Notes under the pieces: model-generated
Told to the model about the DNA's origin: nothing
Database searches by the model: none
Seen by the model: only the letters and a program-made list of their open reading frames with translations
Shown: one piece after another, positions 11,601 to 26,600 of the stretch
How the letters are laid out: every line of letters starts with the position of its first letter
Position numbering within the stretch: the stretch's first letter is position 1
Origin: Hanleya hanleyi
Taxonomy: Eukaryota; Mollusca; Polyplacophora; Lepidopleurida; Hanleyidae
Direction of reading: 5' to 3'
Length of the DNA: 64,000 nucleotides
NCBI GenBank assembly: GCA_036873755.1
Contig: JAVTVY010018682.1
Coordinates: 18,981-82,980, forward strand
Made by a program: the position numbers and the translations under genes

Positions 11601-14600
11601 ACACGGGAGATAACTCTGGTAAATGTTATCTTGCATCATAAAAAGGGATAGCATGATACGTATTGTCGACATATGTACAAGGGATATGCTATGGGAGAGG
11701 TTTCATGTTATCTCACACTGTACGAAATGTTTTTGAGGCGGTAAGATAACTTAATTTGGGTTCACAATCTCACAATGGTCGAGTGAGATAGGCTAACCAT
11801 CTACGTGTGTTCCAATATCATAGGTGCAAGGTACAGACCATCCCGTGGCTCCTTGGGTGGGCATCGTCGGTTTCCAGCCTATGTCCTGGAATTCGAGATA
11901 GATGAATGTATTTGGTCCAGTTTACTTTAGGCGGATGTACATTCACGGTGTTAAATTATAATGATGGATATATCGGCTAACCTTGGAAAATAGTTTGCTA
12001 ACATGCTCACATTGCCTCTCATGCCTTGGGTATTTTTTATGGCGAATAAATTCTGCGGCAGGTCTCCATCCACAACACTGACGATGTTTAAATTTGCGTA
12101 ACTTTATTAAATTTTGTCTAGAGATAAAATATAGTAGCGTTAGTCTTCCCTTCCTCTCCACAAGTCAGCCCTCGACGATAACAACAACAGGAATCACTGG
12201 TAATTCTATATCGTCAATGTTCTAAACATAAATATGCCGTGTTACCAGATGGAACCAATCAGATCCACGTATTTTTCTCTAACTGTCGTTTGGTCATCTT
12301 CTCGAACAAAAATAACGCTTTACGGCTACATCATATTTGACCAATCAACGGATACGGCTACATCATATTTGACCAATCAACGGAACGTATGCCATGATAT
12401 GATACAACCAATTCACCCGGGTATATGACCTAGTCACGATAACTGACCTAGTCAACCGGATATATGACCTAGTCATGGTAACTGACCTAGTCAACCGAAT
12501 ATATGACCTATTCACGATAACTGACACAGTCACCCTGATATATGACCTAGTCACGGTAACTGACAAATTCACATGGATATATGACCTAGTCATGGTAACT
12601 GTCAAATTTCAAATAAACAAATTTAGAATTGTCGCGCTGCAAGGAAATATATATAAATAGAGGATATCACCTGTTTCTTGACGAATACCATAAATATTTC
12701 ATCGAGTGGGGTGAGAAAATGCCAATTTTCTCACCTCACGAGATGAAATATTTATGGTATTCGTCAAGAAACAGGTGATTTTCTTTTTATTATATACTAA
12801 TGTTGTACTACTTTATCCTGATTTTTTTTTAAACATTAAAATAATTAAGACTTTGTTGGCTTTTTCGACTGAAGACACACTAAAACACTGGTTATGTTCA
12901 CTGTGACGTCACTCGCGGACTACTTTGCTGTCAACAAATCGCACGTGCTGCAAGCGAATTTCTTTCAGTCGAGTATCCTGTACTTGATGACATCCAGCAG
13001 ATCTCAAGAATTTCATTAGCTTTATATCTCAAATAAACGATTTTCATGCCGACCCGGCAGCCAATTCACCCCCCCCTTCAGCAGAAACACACGGACCATC
13101 CTGGGGCTTGTCTCGCTGTCTGCACGGGCAGGACTGACGCACTGGTTTCTCGTTGACCTCCCTGGTTCCACACGGTGTTTGTCTTTGCACAGAACGTTCT
13201 CATTTCAAATAAAATCCGTATTCGCCCTTGATTTCGTTCATGTCTACCCAAATAGCACTATTTTGATTCAGCAAAAACGAATGGTTACGGTAAGTTTAGA
13301 TTTACCGGTCGTGCGTGGTTGTTGTGTGGAGCTTCGACGGTGGTGAGAGCCTGCGGAGTTATCATTGTGATTTTGCCGATTCTTAATGAATACTCACTGA
13401 CAAGAGTTCACTGTCGTTGAATTAAGTTGTTTTTCATGTTTTCTCCTCAACTTTGGTGCGACATTTTGATGATATGACCCCAATTTCGAGCTTTCAATTG
13501 AGGAATGTGTTTTATTTTTCGCGCCGAGTTGGTGTTGCACTCTGCACTGCTCTGGCCAAACTGCAGTCACGTCGCGCATGTTTAGGTGCACGCGTACGTG
13601 ACGAGTCGGTCCCATTATCGCCATTGCCGGTACTTCTTATTCATTTTGTGCCTATTTGTGTTTTATTTCCTGTCAAAATCTGGTCATCATAAGGCATCAT
13701 AACATACAAATCTTCTCAAATATTTAGCTTGTTTTTCTTTGGCGCACAAACCTTGCGGAGGTTTGGTCAATTGCCTCATCACTGTGACCACGGTGACATG
13801 TATTTGTGCGCTGTGACGTCATTTTCCATATCATCACACTGATGATATATTTGATATCATCACTGTGAAAATATCGCTTTTATTTGATTGATAATGTTCA
13901 CTATCTCATCGCCAAGTATATAATAAGATGAATTATCTATCATAATGATGAATTATCTATCATTAAAATTCGCTTTGTATTTATCCAAAAATTATCCGAA
14001 AGAAGTTATTAATTATTTCTACAAAAAGAGAAGTTGCGTAGAAAGGAGGTTTCTTTTTCAGCCGAGGGTAATCTAAACAACACACCACGTGGGGAAGCTT
14101 CGCTTGATACAAGTTGAAATTTTGATCACGTCATCGACACTCTCCGTCTTACTGTTTAGGAGTGTCAGAAATTTTGGGGCTTCTGCATAATCTCGTGTAG
14201 GAACGGATTCAAGGTTGGGAGAGGGTCGGCTCCATTCAGCGAATCGGTTTCTCGATCTGTTTTTAACCAGTTGCAGAATGAGCCTACAGGTAAATGTTCT
14301 ATGCCTGCTCATAATTCTGCTGTGAGAAATCGTGTTTAATCTTCCACATTATCACATGTTTCTGATATTACTGTAAGCGCTAACTGGGTTAACTGAATTA
14401 CACCAACTTTCCTTGTGAATATACATATACGAACTATTGGCGAAAGGACAGCATAAACTCGCTCCTGTGAAAGGAGCCTCTATGCTATGCTACATGGTCA
14501 ATTCGTGTACAATCCGCGATCGCATGAAGTCATTTACACAGCTGTGTAAATTCACACACTCTACAAAATGAATATTATTGCTATTACCCACGTGTATATC

Positions 14601-17600
14601 TGCATGGTGAGTAAATCTGCATCTGGTTCGGAGGTTGTGCAGTATATGCATATTTACAAATCTGGACATAACAAATATACGCAATTGGAGTAAAACAGCT
14701 TAAATATCATCCAATCGGCGGCTAATAAATATATCCCACTTCCCCCATGAGTTATTGCCGTCAAATGAAATATTTCTGGTGGCACGGAAACTGTAACCTT
14801 AATTCGTATTGGGTGAAAAATATTCAACCTTTGATTTTGTTAGACTATATGCCTCCTCTGACTTACAGGGGTAAGCCAGCTGTAAAATTGTACGGGGATA
14901 GCTTGCGTAATTGTGTCTAGAATGATGATATCCGATTAATCCAAAGTGACCTTGGCTTTTGTTAAGTGTTTTACTCGTGTGAAGGCTTAACAAATAAACA
15001 CAAGAGGGTACCTTTTGTGCATGTGAATGTCTCTGTTCCTTATCGCTTAAGAAAATGAAAACAAAATCGATTGCTTCCCAAATTCAAAAAGCAAATTCTT
15101 ACCCTTGATAAGGTGTATCTGTCCAGATGACATTATCGTGTCCAGTATCGTTGAGGATACAGGACATTGATGAGGTGTTGTTACACGAGGAACTGTTGGT
15201 GAAACATCCGTCAGATGGCGCTGGTGGTAACCACGGTGTCCTGTGAAATGCTCCACCGATTGCAATCCAGAATGTAAAACAGATTCCTATGAAAGTCCCA
15301 AAGAGAGCTCCCTGTTTCCAAAATAAAATAGGTTTGGAGTATAGCCTCCACGGACAATGCACAGGCGTATGCTTGCCATCTTATTGCGAGATCTATGACA
15401 ATGGTCAACACACATGTATACATTATTGGAGCGCTATTTTCTCTGAGATTTAAAAAAGTGAATGTATTGGTTCTGAGATTAACAAGTTTGAAGTTATTCC
15501 AATTTGAATGTTTGTATTTTCATAAAATGAGCCTCCAGTTATGAACACTTATTCTTTGGAGAACTTGCATAAACTTGTAAATTGCCAACCCTCGCGATGA
15601 ATATATTTTTCAGATATATACACAACTAGAGAAATCAAGTAATGAAATTAAAACGATTAAGGCCTATTAACTGATAGCGATGACCACTGCACTGTTTGTG
15701 TGAGACAAGTGTGGACTACCACGGAGAAGATATCTCTTCAATCAGGCAACGATTTATCTTCAAGGCTACAATTTTAGGTAAGCAAACATGTATTAGCCAA
15801 GAAATAGTATTAAAGAAATGTGCAATAAAACAAACTCGTCAATTTTGAACCACAGATGGCTTACAAGCTTACATGGCTTTATAGTTAATTAATACATACT
15901 TCCGTCAGCACTTTCTAACCTATTTCGTACTATTATTTCTTGCATATACATGTATGTTAGAGTTCATGAACACTGTAGTTAGTTATATCGTCGCTACATG
16001 GCCGAAATACTGATGAACGCGACGTTAAACTCTAACTCACGTACACACACAATTATATGATCCAATACTTTGGAATACGGAGTCAACTTTGGTCAAATCC
16101 GTTTAGGCATATAGATCACTCCTGGTAACCGTAAACGTAGTGAAAAACTTTCTAATCAATATACTTCAGTTCTGAGGAGAATTGTAGCAGCTAAACAAAA
16201 TGTATTTGAATCTTACTATCCAGTTGGTGGCTGTGAAGAAACACCCCATTAAGAATAGGGCACAGAATGGTCCACCAACGGAGGCCGTGAAACTGTTGCA
16301 TACCTGAAATGATGAAAATTATAAAATCATAAACAGGGATAACGTTTTCAGCTGTAGCAGGGACTACCAATGTCGAACACTAGGGAGCTAAAGTGGAATG
16401 CCACGTAAGGAATTACAAATATGAACTTTGGCAACATTGATATTGAGTTTATATATTAAAAAATTCGTCAGAGAAATATTTGTATCTGGCTGCTAAGATA
16501 TGCATATGAACAAACGTCAATAATTCATTATTCCATTTCAGGACCATATCAAGCCCAAATAGTGTTGGATAGTTTCCGTGTTTTCAGAAGAAAATGATGA
16601 TACGGACTATGGGCCTCTCCTCAGCTCCACTGCTTTCAAGGAGAATTATTGTTGTGGTGTTTTTAAAGAAACGATATCATTGTGTAATTATTACATGCAT
16701 CCACAGTATAAGGACTTTTTAAGACTTGTTCATCGATTTTTGCATTCAATCCCCTCGTACGTTCGCATATGCTAACTCGTCGAAAGTACCCAAGAATTCT
16801 TCGATTTATTATAGGTTGATCACCGACAGCTACCTACATAGTATGCAATAATGACACTTGTTTCGAGTGCTCATATCATCTACATTCATGTGTATGGCAT
16901 AAAAATAACTTGGGACTCCTATATCGCATACGCAAGGGAAAATGTACATTCTTACATAATTTGGAGCCCCAAAGTCATCTGCATATTCGGTGGACAGTCT
17001 TCAGATAATTCAAGTCACCGCTATTATCAACGTTTATGCATGCAATGAACACCTGCAATGAGTTCGAGCACCTAATAACTCTCTACGCTTGAAATAATGT
17101 CATTCGCTTTGGGTATTATATGTATCTTGAAATTTGGTACCGTATGTTATCTGCCCATGCGAATATAACTTCAAAACTCATTTGGAGCATCTTAATCATC
17201 TGATTTTTCAATTGATTGAAGCTGTTTATATATACAGATGTCCTTCGCGTCCTCTTACACCAATGGTTGAAATCAGTACATGTACAAAGGATGAAGTTCA
17301 GCGTGTGCTTGGTTGCCTCGCTCCGTTATTTAGGCTGTGATTTTTGAAAGTCCCCCTCCCGGCCGCCCTGTCGTCCTAGGGTGGAGCTAATGGGTGGAGC
17401 TAATGACCTGTAGGTTGGGTTCACATTAGTAGATACACCAAATATGAAGTTCCAAATTTGACTTCTCTGTCTAAAATATCTTATCTGCCATTCAGTCTGT
17501 TATTTAGGCTCACGCGTTCCGGAGTGGCAGTAATGACGTCATTGTCTTGGTCTTGCCAAGATTACTTGATATACCAAAGTTGGGAGTTCCAACTCTTCAA

Positions 17601-20600
17601 TAGTGGGCTCTAAATTACCCAGTCTGTTATTTAGTTTGTTACTCAAAACAGCACCCCCTGGCGTGGCAGATCGGAGCAAATGAGGTCACCGAGTAGGTCA
17701 TTCCCAGATGCATTGATTTACCAAAGATGGAGTCTCAAATCATCTTGGTAGTCTCTGAAATAGCCGATTTGTTTGTATTCAGTCTGTCATTCAAAACAGC
17801 GCCCTATGGCGTCGCGGAATGGAATTAATGACGTCATTTTGCAGTTGAATACAAGCGTCTAGTCCGTCATTCATAATTCAGCCGTCGTCCATTAAAGAAT
17901 ATGCGCGTCCATAATCCAAAGACCTATTCCATATCCATATAACAGTATTAGCACCAAATTCAAAAAGGACAATCGTAATCATAGTATACATACACATAGG
18001 CTAGTTTCCTGCAAGAGAGAAGCGGTCAACAGTTTTCAATGATGCCGACAAGACATCATGATGTTCCAAAAATATAAAATCCGTATCGCTGATCAGTATT
18101 CTTAATCCATAATAATCGTTCTAAAGTCGTTATCTAGAGAATGGTGTATCTCTGTCACGCTTTGATTGTGACTGTTCATATGAGCACCATGAGGATCTTG
18201 AAGTACATGGGTTCATACGGGCCCATAGCCCCGGGTTAAGCGGAATTAGACATAAGTTACGAAACGTAACGCCATAGATTCCTTTTAGTATTTGTTCTCA
18301 AGTGTTGATGAATATGTGACTCAAATTTCTGTGGGTCGATAGTGTGTGTGTGGAATTGGTAATTCTACAGAAATGTAGTAAATTGGGGACTATATTTTTC
18401 AAATTTCAAATACAATTGTTATGATATAAATTTTATTCAGTGCACTCGTTATATCCTAGACATGAAGATTACGCAGCTGGCAGGTTTTTTTTTGGGTGAA
18501 ATATCAATATTTTTCTCGTTTTTCCAGTGTATGTTGGAAGATATAGCTGCCTCTACAGTTACGGCGTCATTTCCATTCATATTTCTAAATTTTTAAACTA
18601 TAAATATATATTTTTAATCACCGTAGTAATCAGCAATTTAGACTTAGATCTTTGACAGTAATATATACATATAATAATTATCAGATTTGTTCCTCGATGA
18701 TGATTCAGGAGAAATCTGTATACCTGCAACCTATTATTTCACACTATCTTCGGCGTTGTCTTAAATCCAATTAATAAATCTAGTATCTGGTACATTTATA
18801 TTTTCTACAAACACTAACTTTGTGTACATTTATGGAACATTGTCCTCCTTTTGACAATTTAAAGGTATACGGACGTATACATCAAATACAACCTGGAATG
18901 TGATGACCGACGTTCTCTTGTACACGCTGAAGCCTTCTCCGATCAATGAGAGAAAAACATCCGCTGCTAAATAATAACGTGATCATCTCCTCTTAATGGG
19001 TCTTCAACACCAATAGAACGTAACAGTAACGACATTAATCATGAGGCAGGTATAAAACTATATTTTTGGCTTTAAGGTAAGTATTACACATATTGTTATT
19101 TAAAAGATAAATTTTGTATATATAGGCCCAAATCTTGTAACTGGGACACCCAGTTACAAGAATTGGGTAATTCGGTGCACTCATTATATCCGTAATATGC
19201 TAATGCTGTTATATGGAATATGGAAAAGGTCTTTGGATTATGGACGTGGATATTCTTTAATGGACGACGGCTGAATTATGAATGACGGACCTAACGTTTG
19301 TAACCAGAGAATTGAGAATGTGTTGGGGTAAACCAAAGAAAAAATTAGATTGTACATTATAATACATGTAAACTACAGTGTGTTATAAACATAAAGATAT
19401 TATTATTTTGTTGCTCCATGCCAGAGAACTGCGAGAAAGTGTGAATTTATCTTCTGGAAAAGTTGTGGGACATAGATTTGTCACATTTCGGTAAAATTAC
19501 CCTCATGTCATCCTTCATACGTAGATTACATAGGTGCTCCAAACATTTTCTCTCATATCTAGGTGATTTAGATGTTCCAAGGAATATCTAATCACCACCA
19601 CAACTGTATCTAGTTAAGACCTAGTGTTGTTCAAATGCCATCAAGAACGATTACGAGACGATCACTGGGGGGGGGGGACGATTCGAAAAATCATTTTGAT
19701 AATATTTTGGTGTGACAGTTGGTTTGTGGGGTGGAGTGAGGTGTATATCTGTCCAATTACCTGTATTAGCGGGGCATTGACGTTCAGGAAGATGAAGCAG
19801 ATTCCAATGCTAATTAGACCATAAACCAAAACTGAAAAAAATGGATATTAACAAATATTAGTATGTACGAAAAATACAATGAAATTTCATCTTCCTCGAA
19901 AAGAAATTTTGTGCCTCAGCACTGTCATTGAAGCTTGGTAAGATATAGTGAGAACTTGGCTCATCTCTATATCTGATGGGAGATGTCTTGCTGTACGTGT
20001 GATCGTATTATGGAATTTGCCGTCTTCAAGACGACAAGGGCTTGTGAGCGTGATCTTAAGATGTTGTAACGCGAAATCGTCTGCGACTCAGGTGATGGTC
20101 TCCATAAAACCTGTACAATGATAGATTCCAAGGTCCGGCTTCTGAGATTTCTCGAAGACATGATAGCCTCTTTATGAGACAGGATACAACAAAGACGAAG
20201 TTCATGTCTGCTGAATATTAAGCCGATTTATTGAAAATTCATTCCACCTAACCTAGGAATGATCGGCAGCATTTGGCAGGCAGACTAACACAACTTCAAT
20301 AACATCAGACCATTTCGTAAACAGTCATTTTCTGGAGATAGTAACATCTATCATCGGAGACACGGTAGCCTCCGTTGAGACCTGGTGGTATTGGCCTCTA
20401 GTGAGACCTGGTGGTTTTGGCCTGCCTGTATGGACTGGTCATCCCTTTTTATACAGTCCTATAGATTACAGGGTCGAATTAAACTAAATTCTGATATCTT
20501 TGGTGCAGCTTAGACAAGCGAATCAGGGAAATGTCACATTACGTAAACATAGTCATCAAAACCAAGGTTAATTCAGTACACTTACATAAGCAGTTTCTAG

Positions 20601-23600
20601 GTTATCCTGTATAAATTTGAAATTACATAACTGTTTCTCACAAATAGTTGTGTTCACAACAACTGACCTAAAGGGTCATGAAATAGTATTTCGGAAATAG
20701 TTTTGTCAAAACACATCACAATATCAAGGTTGCATGCACGCAGATTATATAAAATTGGTAAATGAAAAGTCGAACTTTATGTATGGTGGCTAAGAAGTCT
20801 ACTTTTGCGTGAAAATATGGTGGCCAAGAATCGACATTTCACAGTATGTCTGTATTCGTCCCATTCCGATCCGTAGTTAAATATCTTTAAGATGAATTCC
20901 AGGTCCTACAGATCCTAATAATTTCAAATAGGGAAGCATTCAATTTGACATGAATAATCTATTCTTTGGTAAACTAATAGTATATGTTCGCTGTTAGATG
21001 AATATGTCAAAGGAGATGACCTTTGGTCTATACGTGGTGTGGTTGAAATCGAAAAAATAAAATGTCTTAAAAATAATGAAAATATATGTACGCAATATGT
21101 GAAAGTTCTAGCTCGATTGCGTTACGATTATAGTTATGACATGAAATTGAAATTCGCTATTTCGTGAAAAGGAGTCTAAATCGAGTCATTTAAATCCACA
21201 ATTAGACACGAAGGACTCCTTGGACCAAAAAGATTTTCCAGCAGTGGAGATATAATGCCACCGCACATCAACAGGTTGAATGGTGTTTTGGTCGAATGGG
21301 TCCTTCGTATCTACATGTGTGTTTAAATGACTAGATTAAGACACGGATTAAGAACTTTCAGATGTTGTGAATATATTTTTCTCTTGTCGTTACATTAAAA
21401 ACAAATTATTTTTATGACATTTTATTTTTCTCGATTCCAACCGCGCCACGTATAAGCTAATATGCCGCCACATTGCATCATCTCCTTTGTTTTAAATATG
21501 ACTTAATTTGTTACAATGGCAACCATTTCAAATCTCAAAGATGGGAATAGATAGAAAAGTTTAAAAACAAGTTGTTCTTTTCATTAGAAAGAAACTTAAC
21601 CTGGAGACAATCAATTTGTAATTTGTCTTTCCGTAAAACTTTTAATTTTTTTTTATAAAAAAACTTTGCTCATTTTTATCTAAAAATTCAATTTTATGGT
21701 TATTTTATCTCTATTTTTCTATAATTACTTTGTTAATCTGAGACCAGGATAACCCCCTGTTAATGAGCATCCATAGCATAACGAGATATGATGTACCCCC
21801 TGCGTAACCGCAGATATATAATTAATAATATATATATTAATATATATAATTAATTAATAAACTAACAACGGTTAGTTCATTGTCGAGGACAACTGTTCAT
21901 TGTCGAGGACAACGATGTGAAGGAATTACTGTACAGTCTGGGGGAAATGTAATTCCGAGACATAATAGTTCAAATACGCCATTCAATATTCAGCCGTCGT
22001 CCTTTAAATAATTTCCGCGTCCATAACCCAAAGGGTCTAAAGTATGAGTAATTGTCCGCGCTCTTCGAATGTTATATTTATATCAATATTTCGTTGGGAA
22101 TAATTACATTTTATTCACAGCATTCACTGACATTTTAACAACGCCATCATAAATATGACATCATATATGATCAGGATAGCGTGGGTCAATTTGACATGGC
22201 TTGGCATACTGGGCATGTGTTGTGATGGTGTGTCTGGATGCAGAAAGTCTTTACACATTTTTTCGACACCACAAACCATCTCTTTCTGAAAAGTAATATT
22301 CCAGTTGGGCCTGCGTTTGGCGGATACATATCTCGTAGCATTAGCTAGATTATGCGTAAAATGTGACGAGTTTAATAAAAGTCACAACAAATCATCGCAG
22401 AAACTTATGAAGTATTTCTATACCACCAAGCGCCTCCACTAAAAATTTCTCACATTTGGCGATACATATCGCATGCTGATAGCAAAATACATGTTTAGCG
22501 AGCAAGAGGTGTCCCACTCCGTTCAACCACGGGCTATAAGCCATATGAACTCATGTACTTCAAGATCCTCATGATGTTCATATGAACAGCCACAATCAAA
22601 GCTTGACTGAGATACACCATTCTCTAGATAATGACTTCACAACGAAGATCATATTTATGAAGAATACTGATCCGCGATACGGATTTGATATTTTTGGAAC
22701 TTCATGATATCTTTCCGATATCATTAAAAACTGTGGACCGTTTATCTCTTGCAGGACACCAGGCGATGTTTATGTTTACTATGGTTGTTTTTAGTTAGGT
22801 TATTTGAATTAGGTTTTTGGATTATGGACACGGAAATTCTTTAATGGAATTTGCTATATCATTGGAGTTCAATATTGAAAGAACAGGGGTTATGTTAAAT
22901 TCTTTTTGTTGATTTACTTTTATCATATACAGCTGTTCTACCGAGACAGAACAGTATTCCAGATAAAATTAATCCAAAACCGAAGAAGAGAATCGACGAT
23001 TTAATGTCCAGGGCCTCTCTAGAGCTAATGCTACAGCCATTTTCAGATTCCGACTGAAACCGGAAATTTAATTTAATTTTTCTCATTCGACTAAAAACCT
23101 ACAATTTAATGAACTAAGTAATAAAATAGAAATGTCAGGTAATTTCCCACACTTTGACCCACAGTCCTTAAGTGATCTAACAAACCATTTATTATTCTTA
23201 AACACACTCCCAAAATAAGCTATACTAGTATTAATCAGATTGCCGACGATTGATCCTGAAAGAAATTCACATCATATGATTGTGGTGCCAAAACGGCGAA
23301 ATAACCTTCAAATACAAACGATGTCATGCCACTCACCAAATATTTTAGCTGCCATGATCTCTTGTGCCTCGGACAATGACGGTCTCAGAGGTCGGACAAA
23401 GTCCTTCACCGTGACAGCACTCATACTGTTTAAACCGGATGACAGTGAGCTATAAATATAACGAGGGATCCTAAAGGATATTGGCGCCCACCATTGTCCG
23501 ATGATTGTAAGCTAATGACTGGAGGATCTTTTTGTCCATTGTTACTAAGAACAAACGATTGATTTGTAATTTTGTTTACAGAATTTCGAATCTGAGCGAA

Positions 23601-26600
23601 AAAGATCGAAAAGGGGACACTGAAAAACACCAAGATATAATCTAATTTTCAGGGGTTTCAAGATTTCTAGAAACTGTACTTATGTAGGTTGTTATAATAC
23701 AAGAGAAATGAGCAAAGTTAGTGTGAAAGTGAATGTACATGTACACCTTTGTTTTGTAGGATTTTTTTAAAAAAAATTTTGCACGTGTCATCATTGGGTA
23801 CTGGAGGCGAAGACCAATCTCTTTTGACACTTTGGCATGAGCTATGAAACATACTTAAAATTTTATAATTAGGAACGACTGCTAATTCTGTTCTGTTTAC
23901 TGGCCTAGTTTGAGATATCTCTTTTAAGATACCATGCTCGAAAATAGTAAGATGGTACAATACTTAATACTGAAGGGATCCGGTCCGCGCATTAATGTTG
24001 AAACTTCAAAAGTGCCTGAATCCTGATTATCTCCCTTGGATCGAACCACGCAGTAGTCTACAGTTGTCGAGTTGTGACGTTGAGTCACAATAGTGACGTC
24101 CCTTCATGTAGCCGATCCGCCGGCAGACGAAAGGGTGGAGCAGTTCACTTGCTACTGCATAGCCTAAAGAAAGTTGATTTAAAATTTGAAGAAATACATT
24201 TTAATTCCGAATTATTTGAACTCCTTGAGATGGAAGGTGAAGGTGTGGATATTCTATATAGTCAATATATAGAATATGCCCCACCGTTTGATCCACCGAC
24301 TCTTGTGATGCAACGTCACAAACATATTGGATTTCAAATCGAACCAGAAAAGGTATCTTGCACAACTAGACGACAAGGTGAACCTGTGTACCAAATTTAA
24401 CAAAGATCCAGAAGAGAAATCGCAAGAGAAATTGCAATAACAAAGTTTCATGGGGAAATCCAAGATGGCCGCCTGATGTACATATTGGATTTTGGAATCG
24501 GACCAGAAAAGGTATCTTGCACACCTTGACCACAAGGGGAACTTGTGTATCAAATTTGAGAAAGATCCAGGCAGTACTTCCTGAGAAATCATGATAACAA
24601 AATTTCATGCGGAAGTATAAGAAGGCCGCCTGATGACCATATTGTATTTTTGATTCGGACGAAAAAAGGTATCTTGCACAACTAGACCCCATTGGGAACC
24701 TGTGTACCAAATTTGAGAAAGATCCATGCAGTACTTCCTGAGAAATGATGATAAAGTTTCATGGGGAAATCCAATATGGCTGCCTGGTGGCCATATTGGA
24801 TTTTCGATTTGGACCAGAAAAGGTATCTAGCACAACTAGACACTAAGGGGAACCTGTGTACCAAATTTGAGAAAGATCCATGCAGTACTTCCTGAGAAAT
24901 GACGATAACAAAGTTTCATGGGGAAATCCAAGATGGCTGCCTGGTGGCCATATTGGATTTTCGAATTGGACCAGAAAAGGTGTGTTGCAGAACTAGACCC
25001 CAAAGGGAACCGATTCGCCAAATTTGAGAAAGATCCATGCAGTAGTTCCTGAGAAATCGCGATAACAAGGTTTCATGGGAAAATCAAAGATGGCTGCCTG
25101 GTGGCCATATTGGATTTCTGAATCGGACCAGAAAAGGTATCTTGCACAACTAGACCCCAAGGGGAACATGTGTACCAAATTTGAAAAAGATCCATGCCGT
25201 AGTTTCTCAGAAATCGCAATAACAAGGTTTCATGGGGAAATCGAAGATGGCTGCCTGGTGACCATATTGGATTTCGAATCGGACCAGAAGAGGTATCTTG
25301 CACAACTAGACCCCAAGGGGAACCTGTGTACCGAATCTGAGAAAAATCCATGCAGTAGTTCCTGAGAAATCGCGATAACAAGGATTCATGGGGAAATCCA
25401 AGATGGCTGCCTTGTGGCCATATTGGATTTTCGAATCGGGCCAGAAAAGGTGCGTTGCACAACTAGACCCCAAAGGGAACCGATTCACCAAATTTGCGAA
25501 AGATCCATGCAGTAGTTCCTGAGAAATCGCGATAACAAGGTTTCATGGGGAAATCCTAGATGGCTGCCTGGTGGCCATATTGGATTTCTGAATCGGACCA
25601 GAAAAGGTATCTTGCACAACTAGACCCCAAGGGGAACATGTGTACCAAATTTGAAAAAGATCCATGCCGTAGTTTCTGAGAAATCGCAATAACAAGGTTT
25701 CATGGGGAAATCGAAGAATTGTTTACGGACGGACTGACGGACGGACGATGGACGACGGACGGACGGACGACGGACCACGGACGAAAAGCGATTTGAACAG
25801 CCCACCATCTGGTGATGGTGGGCTAAAAAATATAATAGAAACTATTAATTCCGAGAAATGAATAAACTTCACTGTAAAAAAACTTAGGTTCAAAACAAGT
25901 ACTATTGGTTGATTTTTTGTTTCCTATTTTTTTATTAGTATAACGTAATATCTTGCATAGCACGTATCTTATAAAAATGGGGGTGGAAAAATTTACAATT
26001 TATATCGCGGCCTTTGTGAGCCTTTTCTCTTATCTTACCTGAACGATGCACTGAACAGGGAAGCCAGGAACAGTCCCGGAAGTCCTGGCATCTCATAGAA
26101 TAGCTCCATAACAAAATACGGGAGAATCTATAAAAAGAAATTGTCCTTTACGTGATATGAAATTAAATAAGCGTACAGGGAAATAAGAACCCTTATCCAC
26201 GAATACATAGAGGACATTACCTGGATATATTTGAAAACACATACACATTTTTCGAGTGAAGGATGGAATGATAACTCACAAAAAGAGAAAATATTTAACT
26301 GCAGTCAAATATCATTTAAACGAGTCAGAAAAATCCGATGTTCTCCGAAACATCTCCGAAATGTTCTCCGAAAAACACGAACCAATCTATCTTTGTTTTT
26401 ATTAAGCGGTTCATGTGGAGGGAGCAGTATTGAAATACTTCAGACCTGCGCTGAATATTTACCGCTAATTCCACCATGGCAGTTAACTCAACCAGAAGCA
26501 GATATTACACTAACGAAATATAAAAAGACAAACACGAGCCAGCTATTGTATACACAAGAATTTGGTCTGCTGAGAGAAAAATACAGATCACATCCGGCTA

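Larger units (their letters stand above)
24060..25830 (+). mobile_element. Pearl/Helentron-associated-like non-autonomous element
   Basis: Architecture: a unique 5' part, the 157-bp tandem core, a GGAC-rich microsatellite (25727-25785), and a perfect 11-bp stem, 4-nt loop hairpin (25799-25824). It then ends in an A-rich run. This layout matches the pearl elements described from bivalves and Helentron-derived HINEs. The left limit is uncertain. Located in SLC5 intron 9. Confidence 0.68.

Noticed and set aside
12363..12605. Open frames with repeated TRSYIRLTRSV
   Set aside because: They follow the 39-bp minisatellite, whose period is a multiple of three.
22895..23086. Minus-strand frame with a hydrophobic segment (SSILFFGFGLILSGILFCLG), considered as an SLC5 or separate exon
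   Set aside because: It does not fit SLC5 order or phase between exons 10 and 11 and overlaps the flank of a TIR element. No independent support.
24254..25808. A series of minus-strand frames of about 60 codons (MVHRFPLGSSCARYLFW...) as a protein family
   Set aside because: They are in-phase translations of the 157-bp tandem unit and its mutations, with no start or promoter logic.
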